From positions 1 to 11,007 of the forward strand of contig JANXTJ010000124.1 in NCBI GenBank assembly GCA_025352485.1: a stretch of DNA of 11,007 bases. Direction: 5' to 3'. Position numbers and translations under genes: made by a program. Below the pieces are notes generated by a model that had not been told where the DNA came from, did no database searches, and saw nothing but the letters and a program-made list of their open reading frames with translations. Positions 1-5,702 of this stretch are shown piece after piece (positions within the stretch are counted from its first letter, which is position 1; the number at the start of each line of letters is the position of its first letter). Source of the DNA: Salinibacterium sp. (GTDB lineage: Bacteria; Actinomycetota; Actinomycetes; Actinomycetales; Microbacteriaceae).

Positions 1-89
1 GCCAAAGTGAGCAGCACAAAAATTCTCAGATCAAAGTGTGCGGTTCTCCTTGACCGATCTACAGGGCAAAAGGCGAGTCGGTCGAGAGT

Positions 90-320
90 ATGTTGGGAAA
101 GGTGAATAGCCGTACTAGGCGCGTCGCCGTGGTCACCGTCGGTGTGATCGCTCTAATCCTTGGAGGAGTGTGGGTCGGGCAGGGCACGAATCTGATCCCG
201 GGAAGTTTCATGACGGGTAACCGCATGTGGCTTCTCATTGGCCTCATCGTCGCCATTGTCGGCATCATTCTGATCGTGCTTGGCCTACGCCGGCCAGGGC
301 GCGGCCGCACGACAAGGTGA
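90..320 (+). CDS. Small two-helix membrane protein, function unknown
   Basis: This 76-residue protein has a basic N-terminus (about residues 1-11), a first hydrophobic helix (about 12-30), a short loop containing the string LIPGSFMTGNRMW (about 35-47), a second strongly hydrophobic helix (about 48-67) and an Arg-rich tail. The two helices and the positive ends indicate a hairpin in the cytoplasmic membrane with both termini inside. The loop string resembles small actinobacterial membrane proteins that I have no functional name for. No good Shine-Dalgarno sequence precedes the ATG: GAGAG ends one base before it, which is too close. A GTG four codons in (102) is an alternative start. It stands alone, about 100 bases ahead of the next gene. 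I am fairly sure it is a real gene; its function is unknown. Confidence 0.7.
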   Translation: MLGKVNSRTRRVAVVTVGVIALILGGVWVGQGTNLIPGSFMTGNRMWLLIGLIVAIVGIILIVLGLRRPGRGRTTR

Positions 321-412
321 GACTCCACTAAATCAACGCGTTCATGAGCGTTTAACACCTCGCTAGGTAGATCGACGTCGCCGGTGATCCGCACACCCTG
401 GTCACCACCGGA

Positions 413-418
413 TATCGT
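413..418 (+). promoter_or_regulatory. Candidate -10 element for a leaderless mRNA
   Basis: TATCGT lies six bases before the ATG at 425 and matches the actinobacterial TANNNT pattern. Transcription would then start at or next to the A of the start codon. No Shine-Dalgarno sequence is present ahead of the gene, and no convincing -35 box is visible. Confidence 0.35.
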
Positions 419-424
419 GGCCCA

Positions 425-628
425 ATGATCACCTCCGGCACCTACCGCCACTACAAGGGCAACCTCTATGAGGTCATCGATGTGGCGCGACACACGGAGA
501 CCGAGGAGCAACTGGTCGTGTATCCCGCGCTCTACGGTGCGCGCGGGCTGTGGGTGCGGCCGCTCACGATGTTCACCGAGGCGGTCGAGGTTGACGGTGT
601 TCGACATCCGCGATTTGAGCGCACGTAG
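425..628 (+). CDS. DUF1653 domain-containing protein
   Basis: This 67-residue protein is a single DUF1653 domain from end to end. The family hallmarks are visible: the opening GTYRHYKGNLYEVIDVARHT (residues 5-24), the central VVYPALYGARGLWVRPLTMF (residues 31-50) and the closing VEVDGVRHPRF. The family is widespread and uncharacterised; it is a small soluble beta-rich domain often found alone. Length and both ends fit the usual stand-alone form, so the gene looks intact. No ribosome binding site precedes the ATG, but a TATCGT element sits six bases upstream, so a leaderless transcript is likely. Neighbours give no functional clue. Confidence 0.88.
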   Translation: MITSGTYRHYKGNLYEVIDVARHTETEEQLVVYPALYGARGLWVRPLTMFTEAVEVDGVRHPRFERT

Positions 629-695
629 ACACAACGAGTGAGGCTCTCGGCCGCGACGCAATAGGCGCCACAGTGTGTGAAGAGTGAGACTCTCT

Positions 696-701
696 TATAG
701 T
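696..701 (+). promoter_or_regulatory. Candidate -10 element for a leaderless mRNA
   Basis: TATAGT lies seven bases before the ATG at 709, the right distance for transcription to begin at the start codon. The sequence between holds no Shine-Dalgarno motif (only CAAAGA). A -35 box is not clear. Confidence 0.4.
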
Positions 702-708
702 CAAAGAC

Positions 709-1098
709 ATGAACGAAAAGGACCTGCTTGAGCTGTGGTCACGGGCCAGGCTGCACGTGATTGTCTCGCAGCTCGCGCCCACATTTCTGCTGACCGTGAC
801 GATCACCGCGCTCGCGCTTGGCGATGGATTCGGCAACTCGGGGGCGATCAGGCTCGCAGCAGCGGGAATCCTGCTCGCGGCCGGAATTCTCGGGTTTCTC
901 GCTCAATACTCTGCTGCCAACGAGGCAATAGCGATAGCAGCCGACCTGCGAGCGGTAAATAACCCAACAGCGGTGTCTCGACGCATCATCGCGACAGCGC
1001 GCGGGGCGATGATCATCAAGTTCGTTACCCCAACGATCTTTGCGGTTATCTATCTCGCGATTATCTGCGCCCTGTTCTTCTCCCGCGCGCTGGGGTAA
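709..1098 (+). CDS. Membrane protein with about three helices, function unknown
   Basis: This 129-residue protein starts with a short charged, amphipathic segment (MNEKDLLELWSRARLH) followed by hydrophobic stretches at about residues 20-38, 46-66 and 103-126. A charged loop (about 67-100, with two Arg-rich patches) links helices two and three. The pattern indicates an integral cytoplasmic-membrane protein with roughly three helices. I do not recognise the family and assign no function. It appears leaderless: no Shine-Dalgarno sequence, but a good TATAGT element seven bases before the ATG. Downstream, nine bases after its stop, lies the antisense tail of a decayed pdxH-like gene, so it is not in an operon with the reductase that follows. 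Confidence 0.7.
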   Translation: MNEKDLLELWSRARLHVIVSQLAPTFLLTVTITALALGDGFGNSGAIRLAAAGILLAAGILGFLAQYSAANEAIAIAADLRAVNNPTAVSRRIIATARGAMIIKFVTPTIFAVIYLAIICALFFSRALG

Positions 1099-1106
1099 TA
1101 GGTCGG

Positions 1107-1193
1107 TTAGGGCTGCGGGCGCCGCACTCGCCAGCTGCTGCTGTCATTCAGAGTAAATCGCAAACGGTCGTGCAGGTGCGAACTGCGCCCTCG
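1107..1193 (-). pseudogene. pdxH: C-terminal remnant of a PdxH-type pyridoxamine 5'-phosphate oxidase
   Basis: Read on the minus strand toward a TAA at 1107-1109, this stretch gives GRSSHLHDRLRF, then an Asn/Asp/Ser-rich turn, then SSWRVRRPQP and the stop. It matches the conserved end of PNP/PMP oxidases, in which a GR/GE-x-RLHDR-x-x-Y/F motif (the Arg and first His contact the substrate) is followed by W-x-x-x-RL-x-P and the C-terminus. Here the Arg before LHDR is His. Upstream the frame stays open but stops resembling PdxH within a few residues, and no flavin- or dimer-forming part is present. I therefore read it as the eroded tail of a gene whose body was lost, probably by a deletion that brought in the region ahead of the reductase. 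The recognition rests on about 29 residues, so a chance match cannot be fully excluded. Confidence 0.6.
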
Positions 1194-1224
1194 GATGAGC
1201 CTTATCGCTCGTCGAGCGCTCATC
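1194..1224 (+). promoter_or_regulatory. Nested inverted repeat upstream of the aldo/keto reductase (candidate operator)
   Basis: GATGAGC (1194-1200) is repeated inverted as GCTCATC (1218-1224). Between them lies a perfect palindrome, CGCTCG-T-CGAGCG (1206-1218). The structure ends about ten bases before the candidate -10 box TAAAGT (1235-1240), roughly where a -35 box would be, so it is well placed for a repressor site for the reductase gene. It could instead form an RNA hairpin if transcription starts further upstream. Confidence 0.35.
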
Positions 1225-1234
1225 GAAGAAGCAG

Positions 1235-1240
1235 TAAAGT
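1235..1240 (+). promoter_or_regulatory. Candidate -10 element for the aldo/keto reductase gene
   Basis: TAAAGT resembles TATAAT and lies 85 bases before the reductase ATG, leaving a 5' leader of about 78 bases with its own Shine-Dalgarno sequence. The -35 position falls inside the inverted repeat and has no good consensus. Confidence 0.25.
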
Positions 1241-1325
1241 AAGTAGGCCGATCGCCGGCCGCAAGACCCCGGCTCGATAGGGGGCAGCCCGTTTACCCGT
1301 GCGGAAACCAATCAAGGAGAAACCC

Positions 1326-2357
1326 ATGGCAACTTACCGTGTCTCTGACCAACGGAAGTTTGGTCGCATGGATTGGTCGAGCACCCTACTCGGATTCGGT
1401 TCGGTGGCACTGGGGAACATGGGGAAGGTGATGTCCTCGGATGACGCTCACGATCTGGTCCGTCATGCATGGGACTCAGGGGTTCGCCTCTTTGACACGG
1501 CACCAATGTATGGCCACGGACTCGCGGAGTATCGACTCGCTGACGAACTCATCGACCGGAGTCGGGACTCTTACGTCCTGATAACGAAGGTTGGCCGCAC
1601 TCTCCATCCTGCCGCTAAAGATACCTTCGACACCGGCCCGTGGCTTGATACGCCGCCGATGCGGATGGAATATGACTATACCTACGATGGGGTAATGCGT
1701 CAGGTGGAGGACTCTCTGCAGCGCATGGCAACCGACCATTTCGATGTACTCCTCGTGCACGACATTGACAGATTCACGCATGGGGATGACCAACCCCGCC
1801 GGTACCGGGAGGCCATCGACGGCGCGTTCAAGGCGCTGCTGTCGCTGCGTGACCAAAAGATGGTCTCTGCAATTGGGCTGGGTGTGAACGAAGTGGACGT
1901 GAGCATTGCGGCGGCCCAAGACGTTGATATTGATTGCATGCTTATCGCCGGCACCTACAGTCTTCTTGATCACTCTGCGAACGACGAATTGCTCCCCCTC
2001 TGCGAATCACGCGGCATTGCCGTCGTCAACGGCAGAGTCTTCGGGTCTGGCATCCTGGCCACCGGCACGCAAACCGGGGCCCGATTCAACTACTCGCCTG
2101 CGGCAGACGACGTGCTCGCGCGGGTCAGGGAATTTGAGGAAGTCTGCAATCGATACGACGTTCCCCTCGGCGCCATCGCGATTCAGTTTGCGGCTGCCCA
2201 CCCCGAGATCAGCAATGTGTGCCTGGGTGCAGGGAACGTCCAACAGCAGGAACAGAATTTTCGCTGGCTGGAGCAACAAATTCCGGATGACCTGTGGGGC
2301 GAGCTCAAGGCAGCAGCGCTGCTCGACGCGTCTGTTCCCACGCCCGTTGACAGCTGA
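1326..2357 (+). CDS. Aldo/keto reductase, aldose 1-dehydrogenase / pyridoxal 4-dehydrogenase type
   Basis: The predicted cytoplasmic protein has 343 residues. The start at 1326 is chosen because AAGGAGA ends five bases before it; a GTG at 1299 would add nine residues with no ribosome site. It is a TIM-barrel NAD(P)-dependent oxidoreductase with the complete catalytic tetrad: Asp57 and Tyr62 in FDTAPMYGHG, Lys88 in LITKVGR and His145 in LLVHDID. The DTAPMYGHGLAEYRLA and TKVGR strings are typical of the branch holding D-threo-aldose (L-fucose) 1-dehydrogenases and the pyridoxal 4-dehydrogenase known from Microbacterium (AKR15). The reaction would be oxidation of a sugar or pyridoxal hemiacetal to a lactone. 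The substrate cannot be read from the sequence. Antisense remnants of a PdxH-like gene upstream and a ROK gene downstream hint at a vitamin B6 or a sugar setting respectively. It appears monocistronic. Confidence 0.9.
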   Translation: MATYRVSDQRKFGRMDWSSTLLGFGSVALGNMGKVMSSDDAHDLVRHAWDSGVRLFDTAPMYGHGLAEYRLADELIDRSRDSYVLITKVGRTLHPAAKDTFDTGPWLDTPPMRMEYDYTYDGVMRQVEDSLQRMATDHFDVLLVHDIDRFTHGDDQPRRYREAIDGAFKALLSLRDQKMVSAIGLGVNEVDVSIAAAQDVDIDCMLIAGTYSLLDHSANDELLPLCESRGIAVVNGRVFGSGILATGTQTGARFNYSPAADDVLARVREFEEVCNRYDVPLGAIAIQFAAAHPEISNVCLGAGNVQQQEQNFRWLEQQIPDDLWGELKAAALLDASVPTPVDS

Positions 2358-2489
2358 ATTTTTCCGATTACGGGTGCCGAGCCGGTTTTAACTCAGGACA
2401 TAGCGCAATCGGGTGTGTATACGATAGCGGCGCCGTGGCGTTTCCCGGTTTCCGACGACGATCGGGGTCAGAGGCTAATTATCCAGCCG

Positions 2490-2684
2490 CTACGCGCCCA
2501 TCCCCTCGAGACCTTCAGGTGACAGTGCGCGCTCAACGGCCATGATGCTCGCTCCGGCGACACCCGCCATCACCCCGGCCCGCGACTGCAGGATGGAAAG
2601 ATGTTCGGCCGCAAAAGGAGTTGACCGCGAGTAGCATCTTCTGTCAATAATCCGCAAAAGAAATTGTCGTTTTTGCGGGCGACT
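2490..2684 (-). pseudogene. C-terminal remnant of a ROK-family regulator or sugar kinase
   Basis: Read on the minus strand toward a TAG at 2490-2492, the last 40 codons give AEHLSILQSRAGVMAGVAGA, then SIMAVERALSPEGLEGMGA. This matches the end of actinobacterial ROK (NagC/XylR-type) proteins, where a short strand is followed by RAGV-x-GA and an Ala/Met-rich helix ending near LSP. The frame opens only after a TGA at 2685-2687 and its first 25 codons (Arg-rich) do not resemble ROK. The DNA-binding domain, the ExGH sugar motif and the zinc-binding Cys cluster are all missing. I read it as a remnant. It points toward the aldo/keto reductase gene, so the intact ancestor may have been its convergent regulator. 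The match is short, so confidence is moderate. Confidence 0.5.
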
Positions 2685-2687
2685 TCA

Positions 2688-3039
2688 CCGCGCGGGCCTG
2701 AAGATGCCCGGCCTTGGGTACGACGTATTTGACTTCGGTTCCCGTCGGGAGAGTCGCCCTCTCGGCCCGTCGTCGAAACTAACAGGTGCTGGCGGGCCAC
2801 CGGTGTCCGGAACCTCACCCATCTTGCCAGTCGCGAAGCTTCGAGGGATGATGCCCGCCTGGGGTGAATATCATCCGGTCGTCGACATGGGTATCTGGCC
2901 ACCGGTCATGGTCATGGTCTATGGGCCACACCGCCGACGAAATCTACATCGTTTGGCGGCTCATGCAACGCAGCTTTGCCTTCGCCCGCGGCGAACTGCG
3001 CCACATCGTCTGAGTCGCTCAGTCGATTTCGTGGTTGGA
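2688..3039. other. Gene-poor stretch, probably decayed DNA
   Basis: I find no credible gene here. Long open frames exist on both strands, but their translations are Arg/Pro/Ser-rich and match nothing I know. A 30-codon frame at 2921-3013 (MGHTADEIYIVWRLMQRSFA...) has protein-like composition but no ribosome site or -10 box. The stretch contains the first copy of an imperfect repeat (2795-2855). Just before it, CCGCAAAA at 2652-2659 and its inverse TTTTGCGG at 2671-2678 could form a small hairpin. Confidence 0.4.
2795..2855 (+). repeat. Imperfect direct repeat, copy 1
   Basis: It begins GGCCACCGGTGTCCGGAACC and ends CGAAGCTTCGAGGGATGATGCC (last 20 of these bases at 2836-2855). It matches 3442-3493 over most of its length, with an indel of about nine bases in the middle. 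The second copy spans the promoter and start codon of the kinase gene; this copy has AAGCTT in place of the TAGTTT -10 box and leads into no recognisable gene. Confidence 0.5.
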
Positions 3040-3336
3040 CTAGTACCCCGCTGGCTTGGTCGCAACGCCGTCGAGCCACAACTCCGTCGATGCGTCCCGG
3101 TGCGCCCCATCGGTGCCGACATGCTTGTCACTGATTGCGGCTCCATTCTTGATGACGTGGACGAGCGCCATCGCGTGTCCGCGACCGAGGTCGTAGTCGG
3201 TCTTGAGCCAATCGATGATGGCTGCCGACTTGACGGGTGGGGCCGTGAGCCCACGTTCTGCGGCGATGTCGACCAATTGCCGCGGCGTGAGCTTGGTCTT
3301 GGCTTCGATGGTGTCGAGGTAGGCCTGGAATGACAT
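3040..3336 (-). CDS. DUF4287 domain-containing protein
   Basis: This 98-residue protein opens with MSFQAYLDTIEAKTKLTPRQ, the signature of DUF4287, and continues with the family's VKSAAIIDWLKTDYDLGRGH and AMALVHVIKNG blocks (about residues 35-65). It is a small soluble helical domain of unknown function, common in Actinobacteria and often associated with DUF5655 proteins. The start is chosen at the MSFQ Met because GAAGGA (minus strand, 3344-3349) sits eight bases upstream; longer in-frame extensions lack family similarity. The C-terminal 30 residues are not part of the usual core and may have been acquired from downstream sequence. It is transcribed away from the kinase gene, with about 150 bases between the two starts. 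Confidence 0.88.
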   Translation of the reverse strand: MSFQAYLDTIEAKTKLTPRQLVDIAAERGLTAPPVKSAAIIDWLKTDYDLGRGHAMALVHVIKNGAAISDKHVGTDGAHRDASTELWLDGVATKPAGY

Positions 3337-3441
3337 GATCTGGTCCTTCGATGATGGCGAGAGCGTGGATGCCTTGTTGATCATGCCAGCACAATGAAGG
3401 TATCCGCCGGAGTTCCCGGAACGGGCCGTGCGGCTCGTGCA

Positions 3442-3493
3442 GGCCACCGGTGCCTGGACCCCCGTCGGTCGCGTAGTTTCGAGGGATGATGCC
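3442..3493 (+). repeat. Imperfect direct repeat, copy 2 (spans the kinase start)
   Basis: It begins GGCCACCGGTGCCTGGACC and ends GTTTCGAGGGATGATGCC. It matches 2795-2855 closely at both ends. It includes the putative -10 box and the first codons of the downstream kinase gene, so the duplicated unit is a promoter and start region rather than a coding domain. Confidence 0.5.
3474..3479 (+). promoter_or_regulatory. Candidate -10 element for a leaderless kinase mRNA
   Basis: TAGTTT (TANNNT) lies six bases before the ATG at 3486. GAGGG at 3481-3485 directly abuts the ATG and is too close to serve as a ribosome site for it, although it could weakly serve the second ATG at 3489. A leaderless transcript is the simpler reading. 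Confidence 0.35.
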
Positions 3494-4319
3494 AGTCGAG
3501 ATCAGCATCGCTGCTGCTGCCGCTGAGCTCCTCGGTGAGCACGCAGAGTTGCTGCTATTGCTCTCTGGCGGTACGCATGCCGAGACGGCCCTCATTGCTG
3601 TCGGGGGCCGAGAGCTTGTCGCCCGGCGATTTCCAGCGGGGGATGACGCGGTGGCCGATGAGATACCGGTGCTGGAGCGCGTGAGCGCGCTCGGAGCCCT
3701 CGTCCCGAAACTTGTGGCTTATCGGGACGGGCCACATCCACTGATCGTGACCACAAAGGTGGAAGGGGGGTTGCCAGACCCAGCACTTCCCGTTGCCGCG
3801 ATCGCCGAAGCGATGGCTCAGGTGCTCGCGCAAATCCACTCGATCAGTGGCGCGGGGCTTCAGCGCGGCCGGAAGAAGCCGCCGTCTGCGGACACATTAA
3901 TCGCCCGTGTCGCGCGCGGCAATCCGCCGCACTGTGATCCGTCGCTGGACGTCCTTATTCATGGCGACTTCTGGTGCGGAAATGCGATGTGGGAAGGGCC
4001 GCGACTGACCGGCGTTGTGGATTGGTCGGGCGCACACTCGGGCGCCCGCGGCCGTGATGTCTCGTGGTGCCGACAGGATCTCGTTCTTCTGGGTGACGTT
4101 GCTGCCGCCGATGTCTTTCTTCAGGCGTACCAAGATTTTTCGGGGCTAAAAGTCGCCGACGTGCGGGAGTGGGATCTGAGGGCCGGCGCTTGGGCCGATT
4201 CGGCGGTGGAGACCTGGGCCCCCAACTACACGGGAATAGGGCGCACTGACGTCACTCCGGAAGTGCTGCGTGCACGCCTCGACGATTGGAATGGCGCTCT
4301 CCTTCGTGCTCTGGTCTAG
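3486..4319 (+). CDS. Aminoglycoside phosphotransferase-fold (APH) family kinase
   Basis: The 277-residue protein has the bilobal APH/choline-kinase fold. The catalytic loop is clear: IHGDFWCGN, with Asp161 as base and Asn166 as a metal ligand, followed by the metal-binding Asp179 in GVVDWSGA. The N-lobe shows a nucleotide-binding hairpin ending ELVARRFP (about 43-50) and a linker LIVTTKVEGG (86-95). Family members phosphorylate small hydroxylated molecules such as aminoglycosides, macrolides, choline or sugars. Nothing here defines the substrate, and most chromosomal relatives are not resistance genes. The start is the first of two adjacent ATGs; a TAGTTT box six bases upstream favours leaderless translation. 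It is divergent from DUF4287 and about 100 bases ahead of the BKACE gene, with an operator-like repeat between, so it may not share that gene's mRNA. Confidence 0.85.
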   Translation: MMPVEISIAAAAAELLGEHAELLLLLSGGTHAETALIAVGGRELVARRFPAGDDAVADEIPVLERVSALGALVPKLVAYRDGPHPLIVTTKVEGGLPDPALPVAAIAEAMAQVLAQIHSISGAGLQRGRKKPPSADTLIARVARGNPPHCDPSLDVLIHGDFWCGNAMWEGPRLTGVVDWSGAHSGARGRDVSWCRQDLVLLGDVAAADVFLQAYQDFSGLKVADVREWDLRAGAWADSAVETWAPNYTGIGRTDVTPEVLRARLDDWNGALLRALV

Positions 4320-4335
4320 GCGGGGGCGCGCAGTA

Positions 4336-4383
4336 CGCTGATCCTGAATCAAGGGCGATCCGGCCTGAGCGCTGATCTGAATC
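4336..4383 (+). repeat. Short tandem-type direct repeat ahead of the BKACE gene (candidate operator)
   Basis: CGCTGATCCTGAATC (4336-4350) recurs as CGCTGATCTGAATC (4370-4383), differing by one base deletion. The starts are 34 bases apart, close to three helical turns, and both lie within the 102-base gap before the ATG at 4422. This geometry fits two sites for one DNA-binding protein. Confidence 0.35.
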
Positions 4384-4421
4384 CCGAACAGACGTTCATC
4401 ACAACTCTTGGAGACACCCTC

Positions 4422-5369
4422 ATGGCCACTGCACTGGATAAATATGCGGATATGAAACCCGGCTGGGATTCCCCGGTGATCATCGAGTCGCACATCAACG
4501 GTGTGCGAACCAAGGCGATGAACCCCAATACGCCGATTTCCTATGAGGAGATCGCCGAGGATGCCATCCGCTGCTGGGAGGCCGGAGCAACAGCGATTCA
4601 CGCCCACAACACCAGCTTTGACCTGTTGGGTAACGACGCCTACAAGGACTACATGCGCAGCTGGGATCAGGTGCTCGCCAAGCATCCCAACATCACCTGG
4701 TACCCCACCACCTGCAGCAACCTTCGACTGACCTCGGATCAGCACGGCCTCGAGCACGTGCCCCTGCTGGCCGATGGCGCCAACGTGAAAATCGCCTGCA
4801 TCGACACCGGCTTTTCGCTGTTCTCCAGGGCCCTCGACGACGAGGGCTACCTGTTGGGGCGCGAGTACGGCTTCAACTACGAGCAGACCGCCGGCCAAGT
4901 GAAGATGTGCCGCGAGCGCGGAATCCCGATGATCTGGGGCGTGTACGAGCCCGGCTACCTTCGCCACGCGCTGCACTATGTCAACCAGGGCATGGCTACC
5001 CCCGGCTCGATGTGGGACTTCTACCTCATTGGCGACTACGGCCTCACCGCTCTAGACCCGATCGGCACCAGCGGGATGAAGCCCAGCGTCGAAAGCCTGT
5101 ACTACTACCTGTCGATGATTGAGGATGCCAAGGTCACCCTCCCATGGTTCGTCTCCATTTGGGGGCAGGGTGCCTACGATGACACCGCGCTGATTCGCCG
5201 TGTTATCGAGTTGGGCGGCCACGTGAAGACCGGGCTGGAGCTGTTCTACGACCCCGCCCGCAATCCCACCAACCTCGAGCTGCTTCAGCAGGTGCAGGAT
5301 ATCGCCCGCGAGGTGGGGCGCCCGATCGCGACCCACGACGACGCCAGGAAGCTCTACCAGATTTCCTAA
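4422..5369 (+). CDS. DUF849 / BKACE-family beta-keto acid cleavage enzyme, divergent
   Basis: The 315-residue protein is a TIM-barrel zinc enzyme of the family founded by 3-keto-5-aminohexanoate cleavage enzyme (Kce), which condenses a beta-keto acid with acetyl-CoA and splits it to acetoacetate and a new acyl-CoA. Visible family blocks are EEIAEDAIRCWEAGATAIHA (42-61), VYEPGYLRHA (174-183), GGHVKTGLE (265-273) and REVGRPIATHDDAR (296-309). The zinc ligands are His60, His62 and Glu273. Compared from memory with Kce, the catalytic Glu14, Arg226 and Asp231 correspond to Arg29, Lys269 and Leu274, so the chemistry or substrate may differ. GGAG lies eight bases before the ATG. The gene ends before a strong hairpin, so it is probably transcribed alone. 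Role unknown; catabolism of a keto acid or a related carbonyl compound is my inference. Confidence 0.85.
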   Translation: MATALDKYADMKPGWDSPVIIESHINGVRTKAMNPNTPISYEEIAEDAIRCWEAGATAIHAHNTSFDLLGNDAYKDYMRSWDQVLAKHPNITWYPTTCSNLRLTSDQHGLEHVPLLADGANVKIACIDTGFSLFSRALDDEGYLLGREYGFNYEQTAGQVKMCRERGIPMIWGVYEPGYLRHALHYVNQGMATPGSMWDFYLIGDYGLTALDPIGTSGMKPSVESLYYYLSMIEDAKVTLPWFVSIWGQGAYDDTALIRRVIELGGHVKTGLELFYDPARNPTNLELLQQVQDIAREVGRPIATHDDARKLYQIS

Positions 5370-5420
5370 CCGCCCGGCGCGCTCTCGATACGCCGTCGAG
5401 GCGTGGTGGCCCCAACAATG

Positions 5421-5453
5421 AGTGTGCCGCCTCACGAGGTGGGGCGGCACACT
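5421..5453. terminator. Bidirectional terminator hairpin between convergent genes
   Basis: AGTGTGCCGCC (5421-5431) pairs perfectly with GGCGGCACACT (5443-5453), and the inner bases can add about four more pairs around a GAG loop. It lies between the ends of the BKACE gene (plus) and the CsbD gene (minus). No T-run follows on either strand, as is common in high-GC actinobacteria. Confidence 0.75.
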
Positions 5454-5470
5454 TCGGGCGGTTGCCCAAC

Positions 5471-5644
5471 TCAGTGCTTGAGGGTGTCCTTGACGTTCTC
5501 GCCGGCCTTCTTCAGGTCGGCCGCCACTTGGTCACCCTTACCTTCGGCTTCGAGCTGATCATTTCCGGTCACCTTACCGGCGCCTTCCTTGACCTTGCCC
5601 GTAATGTCTTCTGCGGCATTGTTGATCTTGTCTCCAACGCTCAT
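5471..5644 (-). CDS. CsbD-family general stress protein
   Basis: This 57-residue hydrophilic protein matches the CsbD/YjbJ family over its whole length: MSVGDKINNAAEDITGKVKE opens it, then GAGKVTGNDQLEAEGKGDQ, and a Lys-rich helical end. These are small, abundant cytoplasmic helical proteins induced by stress or stationary phase; in Bacillus subtilis csbD is controlled by sigma B, and the molecular role is unknown. The start is set by an excellent AAGGAG (minus strand, 5651-5656) six bases upstream; an in-frame upstream ATG lacks such a site. A possible sigma70-like promoter (TTGTCA, 18 bases, CACAAT) lies upstream at 5703-5732. It ends just before the shared terminator hairpin. Confidence 0.92.
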   Translation of the reverse strand: MSVGDKINNAAEDITGKVKEGAGKVTGNDQLEAEGKGDQVAADLKKAGENVKDTLKH

Positions 5645-5702
5645 AATGTGCTCCTTCCTCGGCACGGAAATAGCTGTCACCCCGTGCGGTTCTTGTTAAC
5701 TA

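Noticed and set aside
1299..1325. Upstream GTG start for the aldo/keto reductase
   Set aside because: It lacks a ribosome site, whereas the ATG at 1326 has AAGGAGA at ideal spacing and gives a family-like N-terminus.
2609..2678. Repeated CCGCAAAA motif (2609-2616, 2652-2659, inverted at 2671-2678, similar at 7267-7274)
   Set aside because: Only eight bases, spread over unrelated contexts; the inverted pair could form a weak hairpin, but there is no gene end nearby that it would terminate.
2570..2902. 110-codon minus-strand frame beside the ROK remnant
   Set aside because: Low-complexity Arg/Ser-rich translation without recognisable similarity; it uses a different frame from the ROK-like tail.
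2921..3013. 30-codon frame encoding MGHTADEIYIVWRLM...
   Set aside because: Composition looks protein-like, but there is no Shine-Dalgarno sequence, no -10 box at the leaderless position and no family match.
2704..3333. 209-codon open frame on the plus strand
   Set aside because: It runs antisense through the well-supported DUF4287 gene, its translation is Arg/Pro-rich without family motifs, and there is no ribosome site.
3486..4319. Antibiotic resistance role for the APH-fold kinase
   Set aside because: The fold and catalytic motifs are clear, but the family is very broad and nothing in the sequence or neighbours points to an antibiotic substrate.
4146..4976. 276-codon minus-strand open frame opposite the BKACE gene
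   Set aside because: It is antisense to the kinase end and the BKACE gene, both with clear family motifs; the frame is open only because of GC-rich third positions.
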